Origin: Orbilia blumenaviensis
Taxonomy: Eukaryota > Ascomycota > Orbiliomycetes > Orbiliales > Orbiliaceae
DNA: 64,000 bases
Assembly (NCBI GenBank): GCA_036872755.1
Contig: JAVHNS010000001.1
Span: forward strand, 2,046,001 to 2,110,000
Reading direction: 5' to 3'
The translations under genes and the position numbers were made by a program. The notes under the pieces are model-generated. The model made no database searches. It was not told where the DNA came from and saw only the letters and a program-made list of their open reading frames with translations. This document shows positions 23,876 through 34,700 of this stretch, one piece after another (the stretch's first letter is position 1; every line of letters starts with the position of its first letter).

Positions 23876-24496
23876 GGTATCCGTCAGGAGGTAGTTGTAG
23901 TCCTGCCTGAAAACTAGTTGGGATTTCCTTTGTTGCATATTTGAATTGATCGCTGGGACAAAACAACCGTGGAATCATATGCAGGCTATGGTAGGTCTAA
24001 GAAACGCCGTTCTTTATTCAAGCTACGCATTCGGTCATGATATAGCTTCTGTTATGGTATAAGTACTCAAGTAATTCTGGGCAGGCAATGTATCTTTACT
24101 CCTTGTATCTTTTGTCTAAATTTCGAAATGCAGCCTTACCTGGCCCATTCCTCTAGAAACAGAATGTGAGGCCCGAATTCACTTGATAATGATCTTAAGT
24201 CCAAGTTGATCTTATCTGATCTGACACTGTAATTATACCAGATGCCCGATCATGGAAATGTATCCATATTTACTATGATACGGACATTACTCCCCTTTAT
24301 GGCCCCTTATGGCCCCTTCTGTGGTCTCTTTCCCCTCTTCTTCCCTTCTTCCCAGCACCAATGACCCCCCTCTTCTGTGCCTCTCGTCCCTAAAATTCCC
24401 GTAGTCGTCATTGTAAAGCCTGTTTTGCGTCAGCTACTCAGTATTTCAATCCCTTTTCGTCTTGGATCGGTGACCTAAATCATTCCCCTTGTCGAA
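23876..24496. other. Intergenic: 3' flank of mca1 and promoter of next gene
   Basis: There is no ORF of note. A pyrimidine-rich segment (about 24290-24370) precedes the next start codon and is typical of fungal 5' leaders. Confidence 0.6.
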
Positions 24497-26024
24497 ATGA
24501 CTGGCCATTCAAGGATGCCAGTCAAGAAAACAACGTCCTCGAAAGGTTTCACCAGCTCTCAACCAAATCTTCGCCTCCGGTCCTGTTCTCGAAACATCTC
24601 TAGCTCAAGGGATAGTTCGCCTAATCAAAATAGTATTGCGCAGAGGGCGGCCGGGGCATTCAATCGCGATAGGCTGGTCAGACAGGTACATAGTATCAAT
24701 AACGTGCGAGATTGCCTTCAAGGCGAAGAAAAGAATGCCCCGGGGCCTCCAATCCCACCTTTGCCTCGTCGGATTCCAAGTCCTCCACAAATAGAGACCC
24801 AGTTCTTTGCTGAGCCACAAAGTATGATAATAGAACCCCATCCCAATCAAACCTCGAAGATCCATGTTCTAATCGTTAATTATGGGGCTTTGGCTGACTT
24901 TTTCAGGTTATCCCATTGAAGATATCCTTCGGGATATGATACCAGCCAAATCTGAGACTTCACCAGAAGAATGGGAGAAGTTATGCAGAGAGGCTAAAAG
25001 GTACAACCGTCTCATGCGGTGGTACGATGGGCCTGGAGATGATGGCGAAGGCAGCCCCTCCGACTCTGGTGAGGATAGTGACGATGATTCTCGCCCCACA
25101 AGCCCTGAGAAAGGCAAGGGACGCAGTACAGAATATCAAGAGGATAGCCACAATAATGTGTGTTCTAGCCAGGGTCAATTTCTGAGTAGCTACACTCAAT
25201 CAGCCTCCACTAGTCAAGAGAGAGAAGATGAAGACGCAGATACGATTACAAAAGCACCTCGCCTGCCTGAAAGGCCCACAGACTGCTCTAGCAAATTAGC
25301 CGACATGGCCGAAAACCTACCTCCTAACGAATATACTAAAGCATTTCCGCCAAGCAAGCATATACCTGTTCCAAAAAACATCCGTGACGACCCATTCGCG
25401 TATCCAGGCGCCCACCCGCACAAGATATACTGGAGCGGCTGCGGCCACCAGGCCTCATGTGATGCTGTATGCGAGGAGACTAATCCTGAACACTGTGTAT
25501 ATAACCAGAACTTAAAATTACGTGGGATATGTGAAATATGTAGGCAGGAACGAGAATTCGAATCCCGCCAAACCCGGAGCCAAAAAATCCAACGGTCTAT
25601 CAAAGGTGTCAGCACCTGGCTTAGCCGTACGGCTCGTACGATTGCCCGTGGCGGTCGCCGAAGGCCCATCCCTTCAGAAATGCGAACGAAGCCTTCTTTT
25701 CGAGGACCAACTGATCTAGCAAATCGGCGGACGCCACCTACCACATCAAACCCATCAGGGACGCAAAGGTCTCGCAGTGCTCCACCACCCCGTTCTTCAT
25801 CGCGTGGTAGTAATCAAGGCGGAGACGGGCAAGACGGGGAAACCCCGAGCTTCGATTTTCGTGGGCCACCACTAGGAACGGCCGGCCTCCCACGACTCAA
25901 CCAACCTATGACTCCAGAGGAGCGTGCGAACTTACTTAGGCTCCGAGGGCCAACTGGTAGTTCTGTCGGGGCTGGCGGCGCGGACCCCACACTCCACGCT
26001 GATACCGAATCCGACAAATCATAG
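24497..26024 (+). CDS. Hypothetical protein with Cys/His cluster
   Basis: Function not recognised. Exons 24497-24821 and 24907-26024 join in phase 1 over an 85-nt GT-AG intron to give 480 aa. Most of the chain is Ser/Pro/Arg-rich and probably disordered: a basic N-terminus (1-60), a Pro-rich stretch (80-100), an acidic Ser/Asp region (about 145-175) and a long basic Ser/Pro tail (340-480). Two parts look folded: a helical segment at 110-140 (YPIEDILRDMIP) and a compact Cys/His cluster with Cys at 287, 293, 297, 305, 317 and 320 and His at 289 and 304 (SGCGHQASCDAVCEE then CEICRQERE). The cluster could bind zinc, but spacing does not match a RING, LIM or C2H2 finger I know. A nuclear or scaffold role is only a guess. 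Confidence 0.85.
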
Positions 26025-27118
26025 ATATCATCACATTAACCCTTTTAGTTCGAAACTTGCTTTAAATCTGACGCAGGGACATGTCGGAACGGAAACGATG
26101 AGCGTACTATTATATGCTCAGTTTTTCTGTTCCTTTCTTCTTCACGTTACGGTTCATCAAAAATAATAATGTCATGGATTAGAATATCCATGTTTTGAGC
26201 CCATCCCAATTGAATGAGCATTTTCCACAGGTTTTCTTTATATAGTGTCTCCCCAACTCTCTCAACTTTCCTTTCGTCGGTCGAGCTGATGTTAGAATAT
26301 TCTTACGTTGGCAAACACTCACTCTCTCGACCGGCTTAAAAGAGGGTAGGTGTACCTTGGTTCGCTTGACTCATTGGAAAACTAAGAATAAATGGGAATA
26401 CGGCTTTACTCAAATTAACTTTCTTAAGCATACGCTTCAGGTTTCAACAACAATTATAAGATGTACCCTCAATTTCTTACAAGTAATACTCGCCAAGAGA
26501 TGCATACATGCATATCTCCGGGCTTAGGAATGTGTAAATGTGTTGTCCAATGTTGGAAATGGGACATTGGATTCCCAATTAAGAAGATCCTGAGCTAGAT
26601 TCATGCGCATCCACGTATATAAATAGCAAAGTTAACCCTGTAATAGTAATTGCAGGCGCTCGAGTTTCTGATGAAGCGGAATTGAGATACACGCATTCTC
26701 AAATATTTAACCAGGAGGCCGTCTTCCCCACTTTGGAGGTCCGATGATATTATATCTAGATGGTAAGGTCAGCTACAACCGGCCAAGTCTAGTTGCGGGC
26801 TACTCCGTGTCTCTCCCAATAACAGTACTAGGAGGAGGAGCTATTCATAGGTCACCCCATTGCTACTTAGATCTGCAAGAAGCTTCCAGATATATAAGAT
26901 GTATATATCGGTATGTCTATGAATATAGAAAAAACAGTCATTTGCTCACAATTGTATAGCAACAACCTTACTTGTATAGATATATATATTATGGGCATCT
27001 CGTAATGAGACTCCATCGAGCTGTAACCTAACTTAACCAATATTTAAAGCTAGCTTATGCCGGTGCCCCGCAATCCATTTATATACCCAAAAAGCTTAAC
27101 GAAATTACAAAACCTAAC
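26025..27118. other. Intergenic, AT-rich
   Basis: Only short ORFs are present. The right end (26880-27110) is very AT-rich with repeated TATATA steps just upstream of the single-exon orphan gene. Confidence 0.55.
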
Positions 27119-27940
27119 ATGCAAGCAACTCCGGCGGAACCTTCCGCCTGCCCAATATATTGTCAAGGCAATGCAAGTTTCACTAGTCTAGTAGGCATTC
27201 TAGGTATCGATAACCCAATGTTACCGAATCCGTACTTTTCAGAAGCCGGGAATCTAAAAACAAACGAGATGAAGATCTGTAAGCTTCGAAGCTTAGAATC
27301 CGATATTCGATGGATTGAGGATCGCATTGCGGGTTTAATATCAATAACGCGATATACCTCCCAGGATATTTTAGATGTACAGACGGCGAGTACGATAGGC
27401 CATTTAGCAAATATCATACAAACCCGATGTCAAGACCTCGCAAGTACCCCTGATGTCGCCTATTCGCACTGCCTGTGGTTGCACGCCGCAATGGTCAAGT
27501 TTGAGGTGCACCAGCCCATCTTTGGCATCCAATACGAACAAAGGCGAACGGCATATATATCGGCAATGTCCCTATCTTTTGCCGCCCTATGGGTGAAATC
27601 ACTAGAAACCTTAACAGAGCTTAGGGATGGGGACAAGGGGGTTAGGGTTAGAGAAAAGGTCTACCAAGCCTATCAAGTACGCCTGCAAAATTTGAAGACC
27701 CAAATACAAATCTTTCGGGGTTGTAGGCGAATGAGGCAAGCCTATATCAGGAGGGAGAAACGGGATGTTGTCAGATTATTAATAGCCTGTCGAAAATTCA
27801 AGACTATTCAGAGAGACAGGCCAGTTTTCAAACCTTTATGTAGCTGTATGAAGGAAGAATGGGAGCTTGGACTTTGGAAACGTTTTAATCTTCCTGTAAT
27901 TAGCATACCATCGGGACCTAATGGGTTTGCGCCTGTCTAG
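27119..27940 (+). CDS. Single-exon hypothetical protein, 273 aa
   Basis: Function not recognised. One continuous 273-codon frame, unusual here because most neighbours are spliced. There is no signal peptide. The first 45 residues are Cys/Pro-containing and irregular (CPIYCQGNASFTSLVGILG). From about residue 50 the protein is predicted helical, with amphipathic stretches such as KICKLRSLESDIRWIEDRIA and a markedly basic segment at about 170-235 (RGCRRMRQAYIRREKRDVVR). Six cysteines are spread over the chain (positions about 11, 15, 53, 102, 115 and later). Length and composition suggest a real protein, yet no family was identified. It is flanked by long gene-free DNA on both sides. It may be lineage-specific. 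Confidence 0.65.
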   Translation: MQATPAEPSACPIYCQGNASFTSLVGILGIDNPMLPNPYFSEAGNLKTNEMKICKLRSLESDIRWIEDRIAGLISITRYTSQDILDVQTASTIGHLANIIQTRCQDLASTPDVAYSHCLWLHAAMVKFEVHQPIFGIQYEQRRTAYISAMSLSFAALWVKSLETLTELRDGDKGVRVREKVYQAYQVRLQNLKTQIQIFRGCRRMRQAYIRREKRDVVRLLIACRKFKTIQRDRPVFKPLCSCMKEEWELGLWKRFNLPVISIPSGPNGFAPV

Positions 27941-30486
27941 ATCCCTGCTTTATATCATTAACCAGCTTTTACTGCGCGTATCTATCAGTCTATGGACGCC
28001 TAGGCTGCTAACTCAATTGAGGCCATAATGCATAGCATATTGTTACACAGAGCTGGTGTTTAAATCCACAACAGTAATAACCCATACTAGAGCTAAGTGT
28101 GTTGAGAGCAAAGTTAGATAATATGGATATAGGAACCCAAGCTGAATCCATCCGGAATAGGAGTTAGAGAATCTTCATATGCAATAGCATTCTTTCTTTT
28201 TTTCTATTACCAGAGTTACACAACGATACAATGAAGGCTTGCGTTGCCATCTCCAGAATATCACATGTGCGAATAAATTCAGTCTATTCTATGTTACCTG
28301 GATAGGTGGGAATACAGAATCACCTACGAACGGGATTCACTAGACCAAGGACCACACCGGCCCCAAGTTAGTTATTATTCTCTACACAAACTGTAAAATT
28401 TGCAAATAATAATAATATATATAGCACATATGTGGACGAAAAATGCATCCACAAAAGCCAACCAGACTTTAACATCCCTTTAACAGTTACCAAACCGCCG
28501 GTGAATAGGTAGCCAGCCTATCCTATCATAATACTATATACTTGAGGAATTACAAACCTGACGAGGCTAGTCTTTGCTCAGAACATGTACAGCCATGCAG
28601 GCATACTTAAGTAGGTACTCAATCCCTTATAACTTGCTTGAGTACTTGAGCACCCTTGTAATTTCGTTAGGGTGAGCCATACTTCTCCAGCCTCCCCGCC
28701 TGCATGCAGATAGTCGGGTGTGCGTGTGGCGCGGCTGCATAAAAAAAAAAAAAAAAAGAACCACGGCCTAGTATCCATTTTGACCTCCGGCCGTGAACAT
28801 ACATACATGTGCCATGCAGGAAGCCGATTCGGAGAGTGCCCCCACTACCGAGAATCCAAGGAGGTATTAATTTCCAAAGTCTATTGCGATCCAATGAGAT
28901 CTATCTTTCCCCCATGGGCCCACTTTCTATAAACCTGGAATTCGTAAAATCCATAGGTCCACTCAAGTCTGATTTACTGGCAGTACAGTACAGCAATGGC
29001 TTGGTGAACCCTGGGTACAGTAATGCAAGGCCTGTATCCCAATCCAGTTAGATCCTGTGTGAATACACCCCGCGAAGTAGAATAGATTGTTCCAAAAAAT
29101 CAAAAAGAAAAACCCACTTCTTCTCATCCTATAGAGTCACAAGGCTATTTAACTCAAGTTTTTTGGTACATATAGGCCTAGATACTTTATACCCTGAACT
29201 ATTATATCACGTTTCCAGACCAGTCGTAAAAACTTACAATTGTAATTCTATAATACATTCCCAAGGTCCGGAGATAAAATCTCAAGGCGGTCGTTTAACA
29301 TGGGGAAAAACTGAGAAAAAACCACAAGGAGCAGTTTGCAATGTTATATAGTAGAACTATATGCGTAGATTTGTAAGGTTTTGAAGAACGGAAAAAGAAG
29401 AAAATAAAATCGCAAAAGGAAAGTAGACATGAGCGAAGAAACAAAGGATTTCTGAAATTTCAAATGAATGGAAAACCGCGCCTATAGCTTTCGCAAGTCT
29501 GATGGATATATCGCAATCTAAAGTAGTTAAGTTCCCGTTGTTTTTGTCTTTCCCTGCTTTTTTTCTCTCTTTATTTCTTTTTTCATGATTTTTGCTAACA
29601 TGACCAGTTTCCTGACACACTCCATAACATGATGTGATTCCCTGCATCCCCCATATTTGTTCTCTCTCCTCCTCCTCTTTCTCTCTTCCTTTTTTTTTTT
29701 TTTCGTTTTGATTTTATAGATGTAAGAGTTGACTTGCACAAATGAGATTACAAGAGTCAACAGTATATATGAAAAAACAAATGAGAAAGATTCCCGATAT
29801 GGAGGTGTAAGACGCAGAGAATGGATATGGCTCGCCAGTTATTCCCGTGTAAAAAATGATGCAAGTAGTACAGTCTGGAAGCAAAAGGATACCACAGAAC
29901 GATACGCCAAAAGGAGAGATAACAAATGTAGAAATACAACAAGTAGAATAGAAGATACACTGAAAATCAAGAAAGAATAATCAATTTATAGAAAAGACAC
30001 GCACAAAAGCAATCTTACGAATAATAGTAGCAACCTTAGCTAGCTGGTGTCGAGAGGATAACAGTCGTCACCGGCGGTCGTTGGAAGAATATGAGGCGTT
30101 CTCCCTGTTTGTCGAACCACGCAGCCAGCTAAAAGAATCAGTTCTGAACCATTGTTGAACATTGCCGCACCGGGATTTAGGAGGGTCGTAACCGGGTGGA
30201 TATGGTGCTTCGAAAGGGCTCTTTACCAAGGAAAATGTACAGGAAAAGAGTCTTTCGAAGAAAAGAAGGGAGGTAGCGTACTGTTAAAGGGCGCACTGTG
30301 TAAAACCTAAGTCGCTAGTGGTGAATATATATCTGTCGTCGGGGTTTCGTCGAAGTATGTTGTCTGGACGCCGGATGCTTGTTGTGCCATATTATCCAAT
30401 TCCTCGACGAGCTGAAGTTATAATGCTGAGACCAAGTGATGAATAGCTATGTAATTGTTGCAAGGCTGCTAGATTGGGTCGATTGT
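27941..30486. other. Gene-free interval with A/T homopolymers
   Basis: About 2.5 kb with only short ORFs, several created by homopolymers (A17 at 28741-28757; T14 at 29690-29703 within a CT-rich stretch from about 29660). The right end is the 3' flank of hapC. No domain, RNA gene or mobile element was recognised. Confidence 0.55.
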
Positions 30487-31728
30487 CTAATAACCCTCGG
30501 CACCGCTGACTCCATTTCCTATGTGATGGCCATAAGCGTCGGGGTAACCGCCTTGACCTTTTTTCGATGAAGGTTGGGTTTAGCGCTAGCCTTGACGCTG
30601 TAGTGTGATATGTTGTTTCCTAATTTGATGACGAACCTGCACCTGTTGTTGATCCGGATGGACCGCTTCTGGATTCTCCTCCCCTCGACAGAGTCTACGA
30701 TAGTTAGTTTCTCGAACATAGCACTACCACATACAAATTTAGAGTCGACAGATCGACTAAGAAATGAACATACTTCTCTGTACTTGGCAAGATAGATCTT
30801 CAAAGCCTCCGCATAATTCTCGAAGCCAAGAGAGGTCATTGCGAACAGAATATCTTCTCCGTTCACCGTCTTTCGTTTTTCCTGTTGGCATTTCTCGGAC
30901 GCTAAATTGCCAGTTCCAGTTAGTTCCCGCTATAGAGGGCAACAAACTTGTCTCAGGATAGTGCGCGATCTTGTCTTACCTTCGCTGGTGATAAACGAGA
31001 TGAACTCGCTCACACACTCTTGCATGCACTCCTTCGCTTCTTTTGCTATCTTTGCATTTTCTGGAAGTGCCGTCTTCATGATACGGGCAACTGCATAACC
31101 GTCCGATATCATTAGCATGGATGTACCCTCAGCTACATGTTTAGATGATGTATCAAGAGCAATCAAGGTCCCACCCAGGCAGAGGAAAAGAAATCACTCA
31201 AGCGGGGGGTGCGGATTGCTGCATGATAACGCAAGACATCCGGCCAATAGGCGAGATTTCGGCGTAGAGGGGGATAGCGTCGAACTAGGGTTTCTCGCGA
31301 TGAAAGCCAATCATAGATCGCATCATGTACCTAGGCGGCATAATACATGACCTTGAGGGCCTTGATCGAAGCAATGCGAGTGTTCGAAAAGCTAAAAGAG
31401 AAGCAGTAGAAAAAATAAAAAAAGGGGGGGGTAAATGATCATAAAACCAAAAAATGACTTGCAGGTATCCCATCAGGATCTCTCCAGGGTTATTTTTCGA
31501 TAGATGAAAATGTTTGAGCAGACACTAGCTGCATAAAGGTGTATATACGATGAAAAAGGAGACCAATAGAGCCATTAGAAACTCACCATTCGCGATGGGC
31601 AACCATCGATCTTGTTCTTTGACCTCGAATTCGTACATGGCAGGCTGCTCCTGTTCTTTGTCTTCGGTTTCTGGGGATTGAACATCCTCCTCATGAGGCC
31701 CCTCAGCCTTTGACGGGGAGGCACTCAT
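30487..31728 (-). CDS. hapC: CCAAT-binding complex subunit HapC (NF-YB/Hap3)
   Basis: Histone-fold subunit of the CCAAT-binding complex, which with HapB, HapE and HapX controls iron, respiration and secondary-metabolism genes in the nucleus (family knowledge). Exons 31728-31587, 31090-30980, 30901-30774, 30694-30637 and 30557-30487, all GT-AG and in frame, give 169 aa. Residues 1-30 are acidic and disordered. The NF-YB core (about 36-127) reads [38 protein letters not shown], the [20 protein letters not shown] region and [16 protein letters not shown], essentially the canonical fold. A Gly/Ser/Tyr-rich tail follows and ends [14 protein letters not shown]. Intron 1 is 496 nt, far longer than others here. 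The C-terminal two introns were chosen because they restore the typical Gly/Tyr-rich end; the ungapped reading ends in unrelated residues. Confidence 0.95.
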
Positions 31729-34700
31729 GCTTATAGACTTTTGCTAAAAAATAGGGCTTCCACGCGAAAGACACAAAAGATAGGCTTGTTCTTTCGTATT
31801 TCGCCTCACCTATTTTCCGATCCGTGGGGATTGCTGGAAACTAGCCTAGACTAATGACGTGTCAGCATGCCTTCTGACCCCCAAAGGTAATCAATCGAGG
31901 CAACCGGCAAAAGGAAAGACTCAGTAAAGGGCAAAGCTTAATCACCCCCCCTCCGAGGAGTCTCGTGTTGCTGGCGGTGCAGAGAAGCCCTGGGAAGACT
32001 GTCGAAGCGAAGATCACCAACAAAGCGACTTTGAACACGGGAGGATGTATGCAGGTAAATGCCGTGTAAACTCTGGGGGGTGCGTCGAAGGGTAAGTGTG
32101 ATGATGATGCGTATTATGCGTGTGAGGGCTGCAGGAGCGGATGCAAGGCTAACGTATCCTGGAAAGGTGTGCTTCTACGTGGGGAGGATGCAGGAAGGAG
32201 GAAGGATGGAGATCAAAAGAGAAGGATGACTAGCAGCAATATGTGGAGAAAACCAGGCTATTGATGTTACCAGTCCTCCCGCAGGAAGCCCACAACAACA
32301 AACATACAAAATACCCTCTTTTATTCAAAGCCTATGAAGGGGAAGAGTCGCAGTTTTGACTCCCCAAAACCAATTCTCAACAATGCAAGATAAGCTGTAC
32401 TTACGGCAAGGGATGAAAAGGGAGGATGTAACAACCAGCAGTAATTGCAGGTCGTGAGACTGTCTCTCTCACTCTAATATTGCTTGCTGGGGCGTGGGCC
32501 TATAATGTTTTCTCAGGGCTATCGATTGGCCAGTATCAGTCGCTGATCTAAAACAGACAATATCGTGGCAGGTGCCCAAAACGAGATAGAAAGCCGTCTG
32601 CGCCATAATTCTGGAGGATAATAATGAGGAAAAAGAACCTCGACCCTGTAGATGGTGAATTGGCCGGGCTGGTGTCCTTAATGGCGGCCGCAGCAGACCT
32701 GTACAGGTATGTATCCCGGGAGTCGGATAGTGGGTATCGAAAGGAGCGACCTACACAGTGTACAATGAGATTCCCTGTCTAGCTTCTACGTCAGAAGGTG
32801 TCAGGTAAGTTAAAAGCAGGCTGATTCTGTGGACAAGGTTCGAAAATCAGCCATCATTTTGCAAGGTTAAGCTGCAGGCACTGACAATTGCGTATTCTGT
32901 TCCATCGACGAATTCGAAGGAGTGAAAAATTTCTTCTCTGGGTGTATATAAATGGGGACGGACAACAACATGTTGCATATTTAGTGGATGTGTTTATGCA
33001 GCAGGGACCCACGTCGTCGCCTGGCCTGGTAGCTCTAGCTTCAGTAAAGCACTTATGCAGAAACAACTTTCTGCCCCCGAGGCTGGTGGTTTAATACATG
33101 CCGCAGGAGCACGCTCCAACCGACGTAACGCAGACAGCGTGGAGGCTGTCAAGGCAGGAAGGCGGCCTGCAGCAGCAGCGGTATCGGACCCGAGCATTCT
33201 CCCAGGCAAAAAAAGACGTCGGGTAGACACTATTAAGAACTATTAAGAGGGTGGGAGTGTGGGAGTATGTGTGTGGGCGTGCGCAGCATAGCGCTGGCGG
33301 GCGACTATGGCTTGGGTCGCGGACGGACAGCGTTTTCGCCTGGCAGGTAGGCAGGTTCCAGCTTCATAGACCGCCGCACAACACAAGCTTAATAATTATA
33401 AATGACCTGAAGATTCGGGAGGCCAATTGCAGTGTGTAAAACGACGGAACGTAACGTAACAGTAACTGCACTGGCAATTAAGGCCATCCATCCATCTATA
33501 CCCATACATCATCCATACATAATCGATAATACTTTCTTAAGTACTAAGTATATATATGGACATATGCATGTTCGGGCTTATGTATGTGGCTGCCAGCTAG
33601 GTATGTCTTTGCGACGACAAACAGCGGCCAACAGCCATGTCCAGTTCTTGTGCTTCGGCAAGCTTAACTGTATGCATATGCAACGACAAGGGCAATGACA
33701 AAAGAAGAAGGAAAAGAAAAGAACAGGACCTTAGGGTCGGTACTAACCTTAAGTAACCCCCGTGTAAAAAAAAACCACTACAGTTACTTCAAACTAGCTT
33801 GTAGACACCTGATAGGTTCCCCAATCGATCTGCGCGTCTGAAATCTGTGGCTGCCGTCGACTCGAATTCCACCAAGGGAAATTGCTGATTTGAGCTTCAA
33901 AGCTGCGAGATTATGGATGATATATCTGTGCCCGGTAGACTCGGAGCAAACGACCGGCCGAAGGTGTTAGTCAACAACTAGTTTTAGACGGACGGCCGGC
34001 TCGGGTGCTAGCTTTGTCTTTGTGGTTGGAACGCGGGAAATGGTCGTGAATCGTGGAATGGTAGGACAAGGAGGAAGCACAGAGAGAGGAAAAATAACTT
34101 GGATTTCTCGTTTCGGGGTACAAGGGAGCCTTTTTTTTTTTTTCGTTTCTCTTTCCGGTTACCAATTCGGTTTGAAGAACAAAACCCAGAATGAGAGGAA
34201 ACGCGAAGCACACGCGGAATCGAATCGAATTGAGTTCGTCGATTGAAATGGATGGATGAATGGGCAGACAAGTGGATTTGATTGAAGTTAAAAAAGCTTG
34301 GTGATTTGCATTGGATTGATGCAAAGCACTTTGGATCTTACCCAAACCTAGGAATTGCAAGAGGCAGAAATGGGGGCTTTGGGGAAGCCTCCTTAGATCT
34401 GGTACCGAGATCTTGATAGTTTTCTTGTGCTCAAAAGCAGGAACTCCCAAGCTGCAGTTCGATCTCGATCTGAATTAGTGTTGATGGGAAGCTTTTGAAG
34501 GCGAGAGGGGATTGGTCGAAAAGCTGTCAGTAAGGAAGAAGATTGGTCGAGGTTGGGCGAATGAGGTGGCGAGTTTGAGCCTTTTCAACGACCACCGAAG
34601 AAAATTCTTAGGTTCGGGTTCTGCTCTCAAATTGGCGGTGGCCGGGCTCAAACTCCCAGAACATGACAAGCTTACAAGCCTCAAGTCCCAACATGGCCAT

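Noticed and set aside
25214..25744. 176-codon antisense ORF
   Set aside because: It is antisense to exon 2 of the Cys/His-cluster gene and has no features; a shadow of that coding frame.
33971..34450. 159-codon minus-strand ORF upstream of hapC
   Set aside because: It contains a Lys run from a T homopolymer, no domain and no signal peptide; not supportable as a gene.
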